Assembly (NCBI GenBank): GCA_916048095.2
Contig: OU696577.1
Coordinates: 4,000,001-4,064,000, forward strand
Source of the DNA: Sacculina carcini
Lineage: Eukaryota > Arthropoda > Thecostraca > Sacculinidae
Direction: 5' to 3'
DNA: 64,000 nt
The notes under the pieces are model-generated. The model saw nothing but the letters and a program-made list of their open reading frames with translations. It did not search any database and had not been told where the DNA came from. The position numbers and the translations under genes were made by a program. Below are positions 32,498 to 43,914 of the stretch, in pieces (within the stretch, counting starts at the first letter, position 1; each line of letters begins with the position of its first letter).

Positions 32498-34255
32498 GTA
32501 ATGACACCCTTTCGCACTTCTCCTACCGTCAATCTGTTCTCTTGGTATTACTTGATCTGTCCTCGGCTTTTGATCTCATTAGTCACCCTATTATTATTCG
32601 TGTTCTTTCCTGCTTGGGTCTATTTTCTTCCGCCCTTTCTCTTCTGAAATCTTACCTCACTGATCGTAGTTACTCAGTTGACTTCAATTCCTCTACCTCT
32701 GCTCACTTTCCCCTTCGATCTGGTGTTACCCAAGGTTCCGTCCTTGGCCCACTATTATTTAATCTTTATATCTTTAATCTTTCATCTTTAATCTCAAGTC
32801 TTCTCTTTGCCCTGTTCTTGGAAAACATTCCATTACTTTCAAAATCTATGACGATGACATCCAATTCCGCATTCCTGTCACTCCTGATACTCCCTCCTTT
32901 CTCTCTGATATACTTTCTGAAATTACCTCATGGGCCGTCTATCGGCAGCTGTACTTGAATACTTCTAAGTCTGAGTTCATGGTCCTCCATCCACCCCGTA
33001 TCTCACCTCCTCTTCTCCCATTTCCTATCTCAACCGCTGTTCGCAACCTCGGCTCTATCTTTGTCTTTTCGCTGTCCTGCTTTGACAATATCGTTTCTGT
33101 CGCTCGCACTTGTCGTCTTATTCTGCGCTCTCTCTACCCTATACGACCCTATCTTGATAAATATTCCGCTATCACTCTTGTTCATACTCTGATTTTCCCC
33201 AGGTTAGACTACTGCAACTCGCTTTACTTTAGTGCTCCTCGTTCTCATATCTTAATCCTTCCGCGTATGATCAACCAATCTTGTCGATTTGTCTTTCATC
33301 CTACCTTTTATCGCCACACGTCTAACCTACTTTTTCAACTCCACTGGCTTTTTATCATCCCACGAATTCATTTTCGCCTTTGCTGTCTCATTTACAAGCT
33401 CCTGCATGATCTTCACCAACCTCTTATCTTGCTAATCTTCTGTCTCCCACTGACTCACAATCTTCTCGTCGCCTTCTTCCTCTCGCTTGTCCTCGTGCAT
33501 CTAACGAATCTTCCTGGTCCTCTTAATCGTTCTTCTTCTACGCCCCTCGCTCGTATAAATCTCTTCCCTCTCATATCACCCGCGCCTCTACATTTTGGTC
33601 ATTCCGCCTTCGGCTTCGCCTTTACCTTTTTGACATTTCATTTGATCCCGTCTCTCACCCTTTCTCTCCTTTCGCCTCTTTGTGATATTGTTTCAACTAT
33701 TTCTCCGTTTCATGATTGTTTCAATTCTCCTCGTTGTCTTATTTTTCCCTGTCTTGAGCACAGTTACTGCTTCCTTTCCTTCCTTGATGCTTTATTTTTT
33801 TCTATTGTGAATGTTCTCTGTAATAATTCTCTGTCGATTCTATTGTTCCAACATACCACTTGAATTTGGGATCTGTGCTATTTGTGCTTGTGCTTGCTTG
33901 TGCTTGTGCGTGCTTGTACTCATTATGGCTTCTTTTGTGACTTCACGCTCTTTTATCTGCTGATTTATCCCTCATTCTTAATAATTGTCGTTTCACCACA
34001 ATTGATGTTTTCCGTTTTTCGCGCTTGTGTTTTACCGGCGCTATAGCAAATACGCGTTGTTGTATTTGTGTGTTTGTTTGCTTTGTATTGTGTGTGTTGT
34101 ATTCTTATTTTTGTGTGACATTTCGTATGCATATGTTATGTGTTGTGTATTTGTGCTTGTATGCGCCGTGCATTATGTGATTATTTGTATGTTTGCTTTG
34201 CGTTGTACGTGTGCCTTCTCACACTGTGGATTTATCATTTCTGCTGATGATGTGT

Positions 34256-34282
34256 GGCGATGTTAAATTGAATCCCGGTCCT
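34256..34282 (+). promoter_or_regulatory. Decayed 2A-like motif, LINE A copy 2
   Basis: Codes for GDVKLNPGP. The NPGP core is kept but the conserved Glu is Lys, a change expected to impair 2A activity. Flanking residues are the same as in copy 1. Confidence 0.7.
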
Positions 34283-35639
34283 CCTCGACCACAAAAACGA
34301 TTTTCAAATATACTTTTCGCCAACATCAGAGGCTTGTATAAGAATATCAGAGATTTGACAGCAGCCAGTCACTACAATGACATCGTTATCTGTGCCGAAA
34401 CGCTTGTGTCCAATTATCGGGACCAATCTGAGCTCTTGATGCCAGGTTTCAGTAAGCCATTGCTAATCAAACGTGACTCAAAAAACAGGCGGCGTGGCAT
34501 GGTAGTGTACGTACCCAAAGGCTTTTCAGCACCGAGAATTACAGCGCACGACTGCACTTTTCATGAAGTTATGCTGCTGCGTGTCAACACCGCTTTGATG
34601 ATTTTTGCATCTTTGAAGCCTACCGAAATCCAGACAGTTATGACTCTATCTACGAATGTCTCTTGTCAGCCATGTCAACAATTCAGGAGAAGGACACCAA
34701 GTCAGCGTTTGTATTTGTGGGGGATGTGAACTCCCATCACCATGAGTGGCTCTTGTCGACATCCCCTCAGACGCCCATGGTAGAGCAGCATATGCTTTCT
34801 GCAACATTTCTGGCTGTTCCCAAACGGTGTCCGGTCCCACACATCAAGCGGGAAACTGTTTGGACTTGGTTATGACAGACGTCTCAGATATCATGAGTGT
34901 AAACGTAGAAGCTCCAATAGGAAGTTCAGATCACTCGTCGCTGTCCGTGAAGCTGACATTGAGACAGAAGGTTTCTCCTTACACGATTTCAAGGCTCGTG
35001 CACATGAAGAACAATGTTGACTGGCTGAAGGTGGATGATGAATTTAAAGCCATTACAGTTTCAAACCTGCAGCAGAAGGAATGCCCCATCGATGCATTGA
35101 ACAAACACATTACCGATGTCATCTCAAGGAGAGTGCCTACTAAAAACTAAGTTTTCGCTCTGATGACAAAGCCTGGTTCGCCAGCGAATGTCGCAGCGCA
35201 CGCGAATCCAAGCAGGAGGCCTACCACTAGTGGCTTCAATCGCGCTCAGCCAATTCGTGGAATGTCTACACTGAGGTTTGACGGCATGCTGAGCATGTGC
35301 ATTTAGAAGCGGAAACACGTCACTCAAAGAAACTTGCTTAAAAGCTAACATCTGCCAATGACGCCCACAAATGGTGGTTAACGTTGAAATCGTCCATTCC
35401 GTCGAGCGATTCACCTGACCTCTCCCCGAAAATCAAAGTATTGCCTTCCGATCAAAAGGAGTGGTGAATCTCATGAAAGATCTTGATGCCCACGGAGGAA
35501 CAGACCCTCTGAATATGTTTCCACTATTTTTCAGGAACACGGCAGATACTCTAGCTCCGAAGCTCAGTGCTGTTTTCAGGCGCTTGATGAAGACTGATTC
35601 GTTTCCATCCTGTTGGCGGGCTGCGAATATCACGCCGAT

Positions 35640-36070
35640 CAGTGCCATATGTGGGGTGTGCAAGACATTTCAGAACGCTGATCCGCTGAATGGCAAGTGT
35701 TTTTATGTGTTGTATGTGTGCTTTCATGGAGAGTTTGGTGTCCAAAATCATGCCTAGATATTTGATTTCTGATGTGAAGGAAATACAGTTTTTGTCAATG
35801 CAGAGCCTGGAAACATGATGTTTGGCTGAGAGCCTGGAGAACAGCATGGCTTGCGTATTTTGCGTTGAGATGCTGAGCCCTAGTTTTGTAACCTGTCGGC
35901 ATATATTATTCAAAAATGTCTGAAGTTGGTCATGGTCACGGCTGTGTTAGATCCGGTACCCGATTACTATGTCGTCTGCGTAGATGGTGTGTTGAACGGA
36001 TTCACCTAGACAGGACAGAATGCGATCTACAGCAGTATTTAAGAGTGTAGGAGAGAGAACCCCCCATTGG
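35640..36070 (-). mobile_element. LINE D scrap (I/Jockey-like RT) inserted in LINE A copy 2
   Basis: A 431-bp insert flanked by a 13-bp direct repeat with one mismatch (35627-35639 and 36071-36083). On the minus strand it encodes YADDIVIG near 35970 and IKYLGMILDTKLSMKAHI near 35760, the RT palm and thumb of a LINE of another clade. A stop lies just after the YADD segment. Neither the 5' nor the 3' end of a LINE is present and there is no tail. Confidence 0.8.
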
Positions 36071-37452
36071 ATATCACGCCCATACCAAAAGGAACCAATT
36101 CAGCTGATGTTGCAAACTACCGGCCGATATCAATTACGCCGTTTCTGTCCAAAATATTCCAGCACTTGAAATCTTCCAGACTGTCCAAGTACCTGGAGAG
36201 CAACAATCTGCTGTCGGAAAACCAATCTGCATACCGCAAAAAACTCAGCACGACTGACGCTCTGCTTACTATAACGCACGAGCTCCAGCAAGTGCTAGAC
36301 AAAGGCAGTGAAGCCTGGATTATGCAGTAGGATTTCTCGGCAGCATTTGACCGTGTGAGCCACCAGGGCTTGCTGCAAAAACTGAGAAACATTGGAGTCG
36401 GCGGCCGCTTGCTGAGTGTTTTGTATCAATTTATCTTCAATCGCCTGCAACGTGTTACCATCGATGGAGCATACATTGGCTGGCAGAACATTGTGTCCGT
36501 TGTCCCGCAGGGAAGTGTGTTGGGTCCTATTTTGTTCAACATTTACACCGCTCACCTGTACACAACCACACGCAACCCTGTATATGGATATGCTGATGAT
36601 ATCACCTTGATGGCTGTAATTTCATCTCCTTCGGACAGACCACAGGTGCATCAAACGGGCAACGACGATCTCAGCAGCGTCCTTAAGTGGTGTGAGAGAT
36701 GGAATATGATGCTGAACATCTCGAAATCTAAAAGCTTGTTGGTTTCTAGGTCACGTACCGTTCAACCTTCACATGGAGCTATCCTCATAAATGACGCCCA
36801 ACTCAGATTTTGTGATGAGCTCAGAATATTGGGAGTACATTTAGACTCAAAACTGACATTTGAGAGTCATATTCGGAAGCTAGTTTGTTCGGCATCGCGG
36901 AAACTGGAAATTATAAGAAAAACATTTCGGGTGTTCGGTAGCAGCACAATCTCCAAAAGTTGTTTTCGTTGTTTCATTTAGCCAATTCCGGAGTACTGCG
37001 CCACCGTGTGGTCCTCTGCTGCGGATTGTCACCTCAATCTCATCAACAGAGCTGTTAGAACTTGCATGTTCATCTATGGTGACTTGGTTCTTGGTGATTT
37101 TTGCCATCGTCGAAAGGTCAGCAGCGTGTGCATGCTGTACAAGATCAAGCACAACGACCATCATCCGATGAGCAAGTCAATTCCCTATGATTTCGTGGCA
37201 GCAAGAAGCACACGGTTTACATCCAAACAGCATTCCCAGTGCATGGCTCCCATTCGTTGTCGTACAAATCAATTCCAATGCTGCTTTCTTCCGGCTACTG
37301 TGGCTACTTGGAACACGTTGAAGAAGGGGGCTTTCTCGCAGAACAATTAGAACAAATTCAAGGCCAAATTCAATTAAATGCTCTTGAAAGTGCGGAATTT
37401 ACTGTTGAGTCTTAGTAATTGTGTAATTATTCATATGTATTGTTATTTATTC

Positions 37453-37937
37453 TGTGGTGGTTCACTCTGATTAAATCAATTTTACCACACACAACATAAC
37501 ATGAAACATGTGAGACAAGGTTCGGACGCACAAGAGAGAGTGTATTCTCGTCCACACACAATATAATTGACGCCTAGGAACATCCTAGTAATTTCTGCTT
37601 TGGCGTACCAATCAGCGATGGCGTCTATTGATGCAAATATATATAAACATTTAATATAAATCACATATAACAAATTAATCAGTAAGTTTACAATGAAATT
37701 AATTAACATGACACAAAATGTAATACAAATAGTAATAAACCGAAAATAGTGAATGCCTTGACGAAACAAGTAACAAATCTAAACGTCTTGATTTTAACGA
37801 CATTCATTTGTCATTAACTGAAAATTAAACAAGCAAATACAAAGTAAAATACAGAAATTATAATATTTATAAATATTGAATGAGGAATGAAAATGATCAA
37901 AAGATTAATTAATAAAAGCATAGACAGACACTACAAC
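37453..37937. mobile_element. Unclassified 485-bp AT-rich insert in the LINE A 3' UTR
   Basis: The sequence between two TGTTATTTATTC segments (37441-37452, 37938-37949) has no match in the other LINE A copies. It begins TGTGGTGGTTC and ends CACTACAAC, which would fit a solo LTR, but the flanking repeat is also an intrinsic LINE A motif, so the target duplication cannot be trusted. No coding content. Confidence 0.55.
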
Positions 37938-37964
37938 TGTTATTTATTCATATTTATTGTTATG

Positions 37965-38109
37965 TGGTGCGCCGCGTGCAACCACGCCACCCACCGCTTC
38001 GCGGAACCCGCCAGGAGCAGTGTCCTCGAGATTGCATCACCATGTGTGTGAGTCATATATACTCTGTATTTCCTGTGTGTCGCAATAGACATTCGGTCCA
38101 GAGAAGTCG
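37965..38109 (+). repeat. Left terminal inverted repeat of the foldback element
   Basis: About 90% identical to the reverse complement of 40285-40428. It includes GCTTCGCGGAACCCGCCAGG and GTGTGTGAGTCATATATACT. Confidence 0.9.
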
Positions 38110-40284
38110 TCCTGTGTGATTGTAACGCTCCGTGGCATGTACCTTCGCCACATTGGTGCCCCGAGAAAAATTGGCGCGCCATACTGCGCCAAAGCACGAG
38201 ACCAGGTGGATTTTGCACAATCAAATCGTAGTCGTGCTGCGCAGTCCGGTGGCGAAACGAAGATTAGTAGCAGAAGCTGTAGCCAGCAAGAAGTCGAGCC
38301 AATATTGATTGTGTTGACTTCTTGCTGCGCAGACGGTTGCTTCTTGTTTTACGTCCAGCGGTATCAGAAGACCGATTGTGTACGCGCTGGGCGGAGTCGG
38401 TCCTGGATGGTGTGATGCTGGTTACTCATGTCAGCAGCTTATGGTGCGTCGCCCTTCTTGGCGAGGCAGAGATGGCTGCTGACAGAGAGGCGCGGCGCAG
38501 GTAGAAGGCGTATCTAGGCGTAGGGGGATGTAGTTAACGCGTATGTATTTGGCACGTATGTTGTTCACGCGTATGCAGAAGATGAGTATGTAGACGATGC
38601 GTATGTAGTCGACATGATAATGCGCCGTAGATCATCTCAATCAGTATCACACCATCCTCACTCGGGGCACCAATATGGCGAAGGTACATGCTACGGAGCG
38701 TTGCAATCACACATGACGACTTCTCTAGTGATGCAAAAAAAACGTTTTTTGCGTGTTTTGCAAAAAAATATGTTTTTTAGTTTTTTTTTGTTTTTTTGTT
38801 TTTTTAGAATTAGCCCCAGTCATTGGACGTTGGATTTTAGCACATAGAAACGAGTTTAAATGACGTTTTGTACATCTTTACGTGTCTGATTTCAAAGATA
38901 ATTTGATAATAGTATAGTAAACAAAAATATTTATCAATAAATACCTCAAGAGACTGTTTGAAAGTGCATCCGGGTCCGGTGGTTTAGGTTTTTTTCATTT
39001 AGAAAACACTTGTTTTTAAAGATGGTTTTAATGATGGGGATATTTGAAATAATTTGTCAGCAGAACAAACATTAGTAGAGTAATCATGTGTTTTCTTAAA
39101 AGAAACCATGTTTTTTTATGAAAAAATGCAATGATGTTTTTCATATTGGTTTGAAATTCGTTTTATTAATGTACAGATTTAGAAAATGTTGACAGCAGAA
39201 CAAGACAAGTTATTTGGTTGGTCAAGTGTTTTTGACAAACGTGTATTTAAACTAACGCTTTTTTATGAAACAATGTTCTCTATAACAGTATCTATGTAAG
39301 ATAGATTTGATTGATGTACGTTCAAACACCTTTTGTATAGCAAGTAGCCTGCTGGTACGTATAAGCGGCTGGTTAAACCACTTGATTTAAACTGTTTTTA
39401 AACCATGTTTTTTTCAAGATATTTTTTTTAAAAACGGTTTTCGTATATGTAGAGATTTAGAAATAAATTGGCGGCAGATCAAGGAAAGTTGAACCAAATT
39501 AGTTGTTTTTTTATTTGTAACCTGTTTTTATAACTTGTTTTATGGATGATGGTTTCTTTGATGTAGTTATTTGTGTTCAAATACCTTTTTGTTCATTAAA
39601 CATATTTCCTCAGTCGTTTTTTTCCTTCACGGGAATATTGCCCGTTTTTCTCGTCAGGATTACCACTCTGAATAATGCTACCCGCTTTTATTCGTAGTCT
39701 CATTAGAGACACTAAGTTTGTGTACATATTTGTAGTAATTGTGGAAATATTTGCAGTGTTTGTACTTTTATATTTGCAAATTATTGATCTGCTGAATGAA
39801 ATGATGAAACTTATTATAATCAACGTAGTTCATTTCTGGTAGGAAAAAGGTAATATGTAAAAAATAATAAAAATTATGCCACCTGTTGTTGTTTTTTTTG
39901 AACAGTTTCAGATTTTAGCATAAAAATCGGTTCTCAAACCCTGCTTTTTTACACAATGATTAACTCAATAATTGAATGTAAAAGTGTACTGTATATAGAA
40001 GTGCCGCACAGTACCGTGCAAACAATGATATTAGGGCTTTCAGACACATTATAACAATTATATTGTGCATATTTTATGATAATTCAATTTGATAGGGTCA
40101 CTAATAGCATGAATAACTCATGTGTTGATAAAAATAATTCATTTAACATCCCAAATATATCAATTCCTTAATTTGAATTCTTTGCATGACTCCTCAAAAA
40201 ACCAAAAATGGGTTTTTTGGTCGAGGATTTTTTGGCAAAAAAACGTTTTTAAAAAAAACGTCGGTTTTTTAGGTCGCATCTCTA

Positions 40285-40428
40285 GACTTCTCTGGACCGA
40301 CTGTTTATTGCGACACACAGGACATACAGAGTATATATGACTCACACACATGTTAATACAATCTCGAGGAGACTGCTCCTGGCGGGTTCCGCGAAGCGGT
40401 GCGTTGCGTGGTTGCACGCGGCGCGCCA
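40285..40428 (-). repeat. Right terminal inverted repeat of the foldback element
   Basis: Reverse-complement partner of 37965-38109. Confidence 0.9.
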
Positions 40429-40846
40429 GTTATTAATTTTCCATTTTTATATATTTATTCTTATTTTAATCTCTATTTATTACTATTTATTATTGGTTGT
40501 TGTTATTTATTTAATCATACTTTTACTCAGTGTTGGCTGTTGTTGTTTATTGAATCATATTTATTGGTGTTTTTGTTGTTTATTGAATCATATTTACTGG
40601 TGATGTTGTTTATTGAATCAAATTTATTGGTGTTGTTGTTGTTTATTTAATCATATTTATTTGTGTTGTTCTGACTTATTGAATCATATTTATTGTTCTT
40701 GATTGTTATATATTTCTTACTTATTAATATTTATTCTTATTTATTGATATTTGTCATTTATTGATTGCATATTTCTTGTTGATTGTTGTTATTTATTGAG
40801 GAACGTTGGCGGAGTGACATTATGGAGTGTTATCGGATGATAGTGT

Positions 40847-41506
40847 ATCGATATCGGGTTATTACACTGGCCTGCGTTTCAAATCTTTTTCTCAAAGGTT
40901 AGATGTCTTTCAGCTGATTTAGGGTCAGTTTCGCATGCTGAACTAAGAAATGCAATCCATTTTTCTCAATCTGTTTTTTACGCTATGCTGGATTTAGGGA
41001 AAAATGCCCCACATAGGGCCAGCCAGTTCCCCCATCTCGGCTGGTCGGGGAAGTTGCGTTCCTCCGGGTTACCGCAGCTCACCCCACCCGATCCTCTCAT
41101 TTCCTTTGCCATCCTTCTCATCACTATCTTATTTCTATTGGCACTAATTAGTCCTAACTTGGGTTAATGTGACCCAAAACACAATAACAACAATACAAAT
41201 GCATTCACGGTTGAAATTATACTATTGAGTTTGTACAGGATTATGGCGTGATGTGGACTGGCTGGGACGTTGCTGCACTAGTATTATTGTAGCAGTATTC
41301 TACGCAGTAGGTATTCTCAAACATTGATCAGCAGATTTTATAACACGTGTCGGTGCGCCACAGTTGTCTGGGTGTTTCGCCCACAGTGTTTTCCTCGGTG
41401 ACTGGAGGCTGCGGGTGCGGGTTGAGAACAAAGTTGGTGTTCATGATTTATATTTTCCCTCGAATTGTGCGGAGTGCGCTTACTTAAAATAACCTTCTTC
41501 TCATCA
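40847..41506. other. Non-coding stretch upstream of the disrupted gene
   Basis: No convincing gene. 41165-41200 has an AACAACAATAC-like A-rich tail that could be the 3' end of a small retroelement. 41340-41500 is unique-looking sequence that may hold a 5' exon and intron of the gene starting at 41532. Confidence 0.4.
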
Positions 41507-41531
41507 TTTCAGGTCTGATTGTTACCGCAAT

Positions 41532-41553
41532 GAATCGGAAGTGCAAGAATCAC
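41532..41553 (+). pseudogene. Disrupted gene, start of coding region
   Basis: ATG 41532 opens MNRKCKNH, cut by LINE C copy 2. AATCAC (41548-41553) recurs at 43346-43351, so the reading resumes there exactly with NHPDRFCYICG. The preceding CATTTCAG at 41509-41516 looks like a splice acceptor. Confidence 0.75.
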
Positions 41554-43345
41554 GCTACTGTTCGTCCTATTTAAAAAAAACTACACTTGATCCTACTGTT
41601 CTTAGCAATTACCATCCTATCTCACTCCCCAGTCTTCCTTCTAAGCTTATTGAGCGCGCCATTTTCCTTCAACTCTCACCTTACATATACCAATCCCTTG
41701 ATCCTTGTCAATCCGGTCTCCGTTCCTCTCATTCTACTGAATCAGTCTTAATTTCACTTTGCAATGATGTTCTCTTTCAATTCTCTTCCTGTCGCTCAGT
41801 TCTGCTTGTTATCCTTGACCTGTCTTCTGCCTTCGATCTCGTAAATCATTCAACCCTCGTACGTGATCTTGTCTCCCTTGGTGTGACATCCACTGCTATT
41901 TCTCTCCTCCAATCATATTTTGATGGCAGGAGCTACTCTCTTAGTTCCAACACTTCCTCTTCTGATCCTGTTAGTCTACGTTCTGGCGTTTCTCAGGGTT
42001 CTGTTCTTGGCCCTTATTGTTTAATCTATATATGTCTTCTCTCTGTCCTATTTTTCGTCAGCATTCCATTAATTTCAAGGTCTACGCTGATGACATACAA
42101 TTCCTTCTTCCACTTCCACTTCATCAATCGTCGTTTCTCTCTGACTTGCTCTCTAAAATTTCCTCCTGGGCTGCGTCTCGTCAACTATTTCTAAACACTT
42201 GTAAATCTGAATTTCTTGTCTTTCATCCTCCTCGTCTCTCTCCACCACTCCTTCCTTGTCCCATTCCATCCTATGTTCGCAATATTGGTGCTATCTTTGT
42301 TTCATCTCTCTCATTTTTGGACAATATCACCTCTGTTGCTCGCACTTGCCGTCTTATTCTAAGTTCACTCTATCCTATTCGTCCATTTCTTGATAGATAC
42401 TCTGCTGTCAGCCTTATTCATGTCCTCATATTCTATCATGTTCCTCGTTCTCATCTCAAAGTTCTTCAACGAGTTCTTAATCAATGCTGCCGCTTTGTCT
42501 CTCATCCTACTCCCTGTCGTCATACATCTTATTTTCTCTTCCAGCTCCGTTGGCTTCCTATAATCTCTCGAATACACTATCATCTATGTTGTCTTATTTA
42601 CAAACTTTTCCATGATCCTCATCAACCTTCCTACCTCTATGATCTTCTCACATCCACTACTTCTTTCTCTTCTCGCCGCCACCTTCCTCTTCACTGTCCT
42701 CGTGCCACCAATGAGTCTCCATGATCCTCAAAATCACTGTTCTTCTTTGGTCCTCGCCTCTATAACTATCTTCCTACTCACATCACCGCATCTTCTTCCC
42801 TCAATTCTTTTTCTCATCATCTTCGTCAATATCTATTTGACCTCTCTTTTGAATCTGTTTCTCATTCATTTACTCCATTCACCACCTTGCTAGTACTAAT
42901 GCGTTTATATTTTGTTATATTTTTTGACTCGGTCATTATTGCTGGCTCGCTCTGTTCCTGGTGCACAGTCAATTCTTATCTTATATTTTTATATTTGTAT
43001 CTTTCTAGTCTTACTTTTATATTATTATTATTAATTACAGGCAAATCAAAACTTACTGGTATATTATTTAGCCTGCGTATCTGATCGTCTGATTCTGATT
43101 TCGCGTGATTTGTTTTCCCATTCTTACTTATGGTGCCCCAAGTGTATGTGTATGTTTTTGTTTATGTATGTGTGTGTATGTCTGAGTGCGTGTATGTCTG
43201 TATGTGTGTGTGTGTTCCTGTGTGCATTATGTGTTCTTACTGTTGTCACATGCTTATCTCCATAGTTGTGTTTGCCTTTTTAATTTTGTGGCGCTTCTGT
43301 GCATATTTGCGCTATAACAAATACATTGATTGATTGATTGATTGA
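41554..43345 (+). mobile_element. LINE C copy 2, 5'-truncated
   Basis: 1.79 kb, flanked by AATCAC (41548-41553 and 43346-43351). The 3' end is GCGCTATAACAAATACATTG followed by (ATTG)n. RT blocks: NYHPISLPSLPSKLIE, LLVILDLSSAFDLVNHS, LRSGVSQGSVLGP, then a frameshift near 42015, NLYMSSLCP and YADDIQF, ending near 42724. A TG-rich stretch at 43137-43225 lies in the 3' UTR. It inserted at the start of the cellular-type gene. Confidence 0.9.
41560..42724 (+). pseudogene. LINE C copy 2 reverse transcriptase (frameshifted)
   Basis: Two overlapping frames (41541-42194 and 42017-42724) cover RT blocks 1-7 and the thumb/C-terminal region (CRFVSHPTPCRH, LRWLPIISRIHYHLCCLIYKL). A one-base change near 42015 moves the frame between VLGP and NLYMSS. 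YADD is intact. The endonuclease domain is absent owing to 5' truncation. Confidence 0.85.
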
Positions 43346-43607
43346 AATCACCCTGATAGGTTTTGCTATATTTGTGGAAAAGTGACCCTTCAGGACCGTC
43401 AAGCGGGAATTTAAGATTTTATGAAAAAGTCATATTACGCTTACTTCGGAGTTAAGCTTGGCGACCAAGATAAGTCCTACGCCCCTGATATCTGTTGTAA
43501 AACATGTGTGCAAAACCTACGGGATTGGAAAAACAAATGGAAGAGCAGTATGCCGTTCGGGGTTCCGATGGTTTGGAGGGAAGGTAAAGAACACTCCACG
43601 GACTGTT
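43346..43607 (+). pseudogene. Disrupted gene, second piece
   Basis: Encodes a Cys-rich N-terminal region (FCYICG, CCKTCVQNL) with the family blocks YFGVKLGDQDKS and MPFGVPMVWRE. One in-frame TAA lies near 43415. It ends at GACTGTT, the target of LINE A copy 3, and continues at 48540. Confidence 0.82.
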
Positions 43608-43914
43608 TTTATTATTATTATTTATTACAGGCAAATCCAGTAGCATGGAAAGAGTGCAAGCACTATTACCACCCTAAGGTGGCCCCATGTACCGGAAGCG
43701 CCCAAAAGATTGAGAGAGAAAGATAGTTCAAAAAGAAAAAATTCTAGAAAGGGAGTTGGAAAAAAAAGAATAAATATCAATAAATAATAAACCATGATCC
43801 GATAACACTACATAAGGCCACTCCGCACACTTTTTCACTTCATAAGGTCACTCCACCCACGTTCCTCAATAAATATTAAAAATCAACAATAAATATGTGA
43901 TTCAGTAAATAACA

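Larger units (their letters stand above)
23400..33560 (+). pseudogene. LINE C copy 1 reverse transcriptase pieces
   Basis: First piece (to 23816): FPLDSINFRAIS, NYRPISLLSLPSKLLES, FIDPCQSGFRSAHPTESVL. Second piece (from 32502): LLVLLDLSSAFDLISHP, FPLRSGVTQGSVLGPLLFNLY, then NTSKSEFMVLHPPR and the C-terminal CCLIYKLLHD region to about 33560. The YADD box lies near 32850 but is degraded (IYDDDIQF-like). Several frameshifts; non-functional. Confidence 0.78.
23231..34056 (+). mobile_element. LINE C copy 1 (CR1/L2-group), 5'-truncated, split by Gypsy-4
   Basis: The parts 23231-23816 and 32502-34056 belong to one LINE whose RT is continuous in meaning across the Gypsy-4 insertion. It is flanked by TTGTTGT (23224-23230 and 34057-34063) inside LINE A copy 2. 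The first part begins in the linker before the RT, so the copy is 5'-truncated. The 3' end is GGCGCTATAGCAAATACG. Frames are disrupted several times: the first part shifts near 23630 and the second near 32540 and 32810. Confidence 0.85.
34240..37350 (+). pseudogene. LINE A copy 2 coding region (broken)
   Basis: Matches copy 1 throughout: 2A region GDVKLNPGP at 34256-34282, endonuclease (NIRGLYKN, CAETLVS), a frameshift near 34600 and another near 34775, a stop near 35148, then a deleted and rearranged stretch around 35400. RT pieces run from 36084 (YRPISITPFL) through LLQKLRNIGVGG to YADD at 36589-36600, with in-frame stops near 36330 and 36978. Unlike copies 1 and 3 it keeps YADD. The leader upstream of 2A is out of frame in places. 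Confidence 0.85.
37964..40428. mobile_element. 2.46-kb foldback-type DNA element with long inverted repeats
   Basis: Terminal inverted repeats of about 145 bp: 37965-38109 and 40285-40428, starting TGG(T/C)GCGCCGCGTGCAACC. GTTAT (37959-37963 and 40429-40433) is duplicated at the flanks. Inside the left end a second inverted pair (38100-38165 and 38661-38726) surrounds ~495 bp. The middle (38730-40280) is very AT-rich with repeated runs of T near the words AACCATG or AACG, and has no credible gene. No transposase is present, so it is non-autonomous. Superfamily unassigned. Confidence 0.85.
22605..40846 (+). mobile_element. LINE A copy 2, split by successive insertions
   Basis: Parts in order: 5' UTR 22605-23230; leader, 2A and endonuclease 34057-35639; RT 36084-37452; 3' UTR 37938-37963 and 40429-40846. 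The gaps are LINE C copy 1 (with its own nested load), a LINE D scrap, an unclassified insert and a foldback element. Most junctions show target duplications (TTGTTGT; a 13-bp ATATCACGCC(G/C)AT; GTTAT). The 5' end is truncated or diverged before 22605 and the 3' end stops at ~40846 without the (AAT)n tail. It is the oldest LINE A copy here. Confidence 0.88.

Noticed and set aside
37453-37937. Confident call of a solo LTR
   Set aside because: The ends fit only loosely and the flanking 12-bp repeat is also a native LINE A motif, so I left it unclassified.
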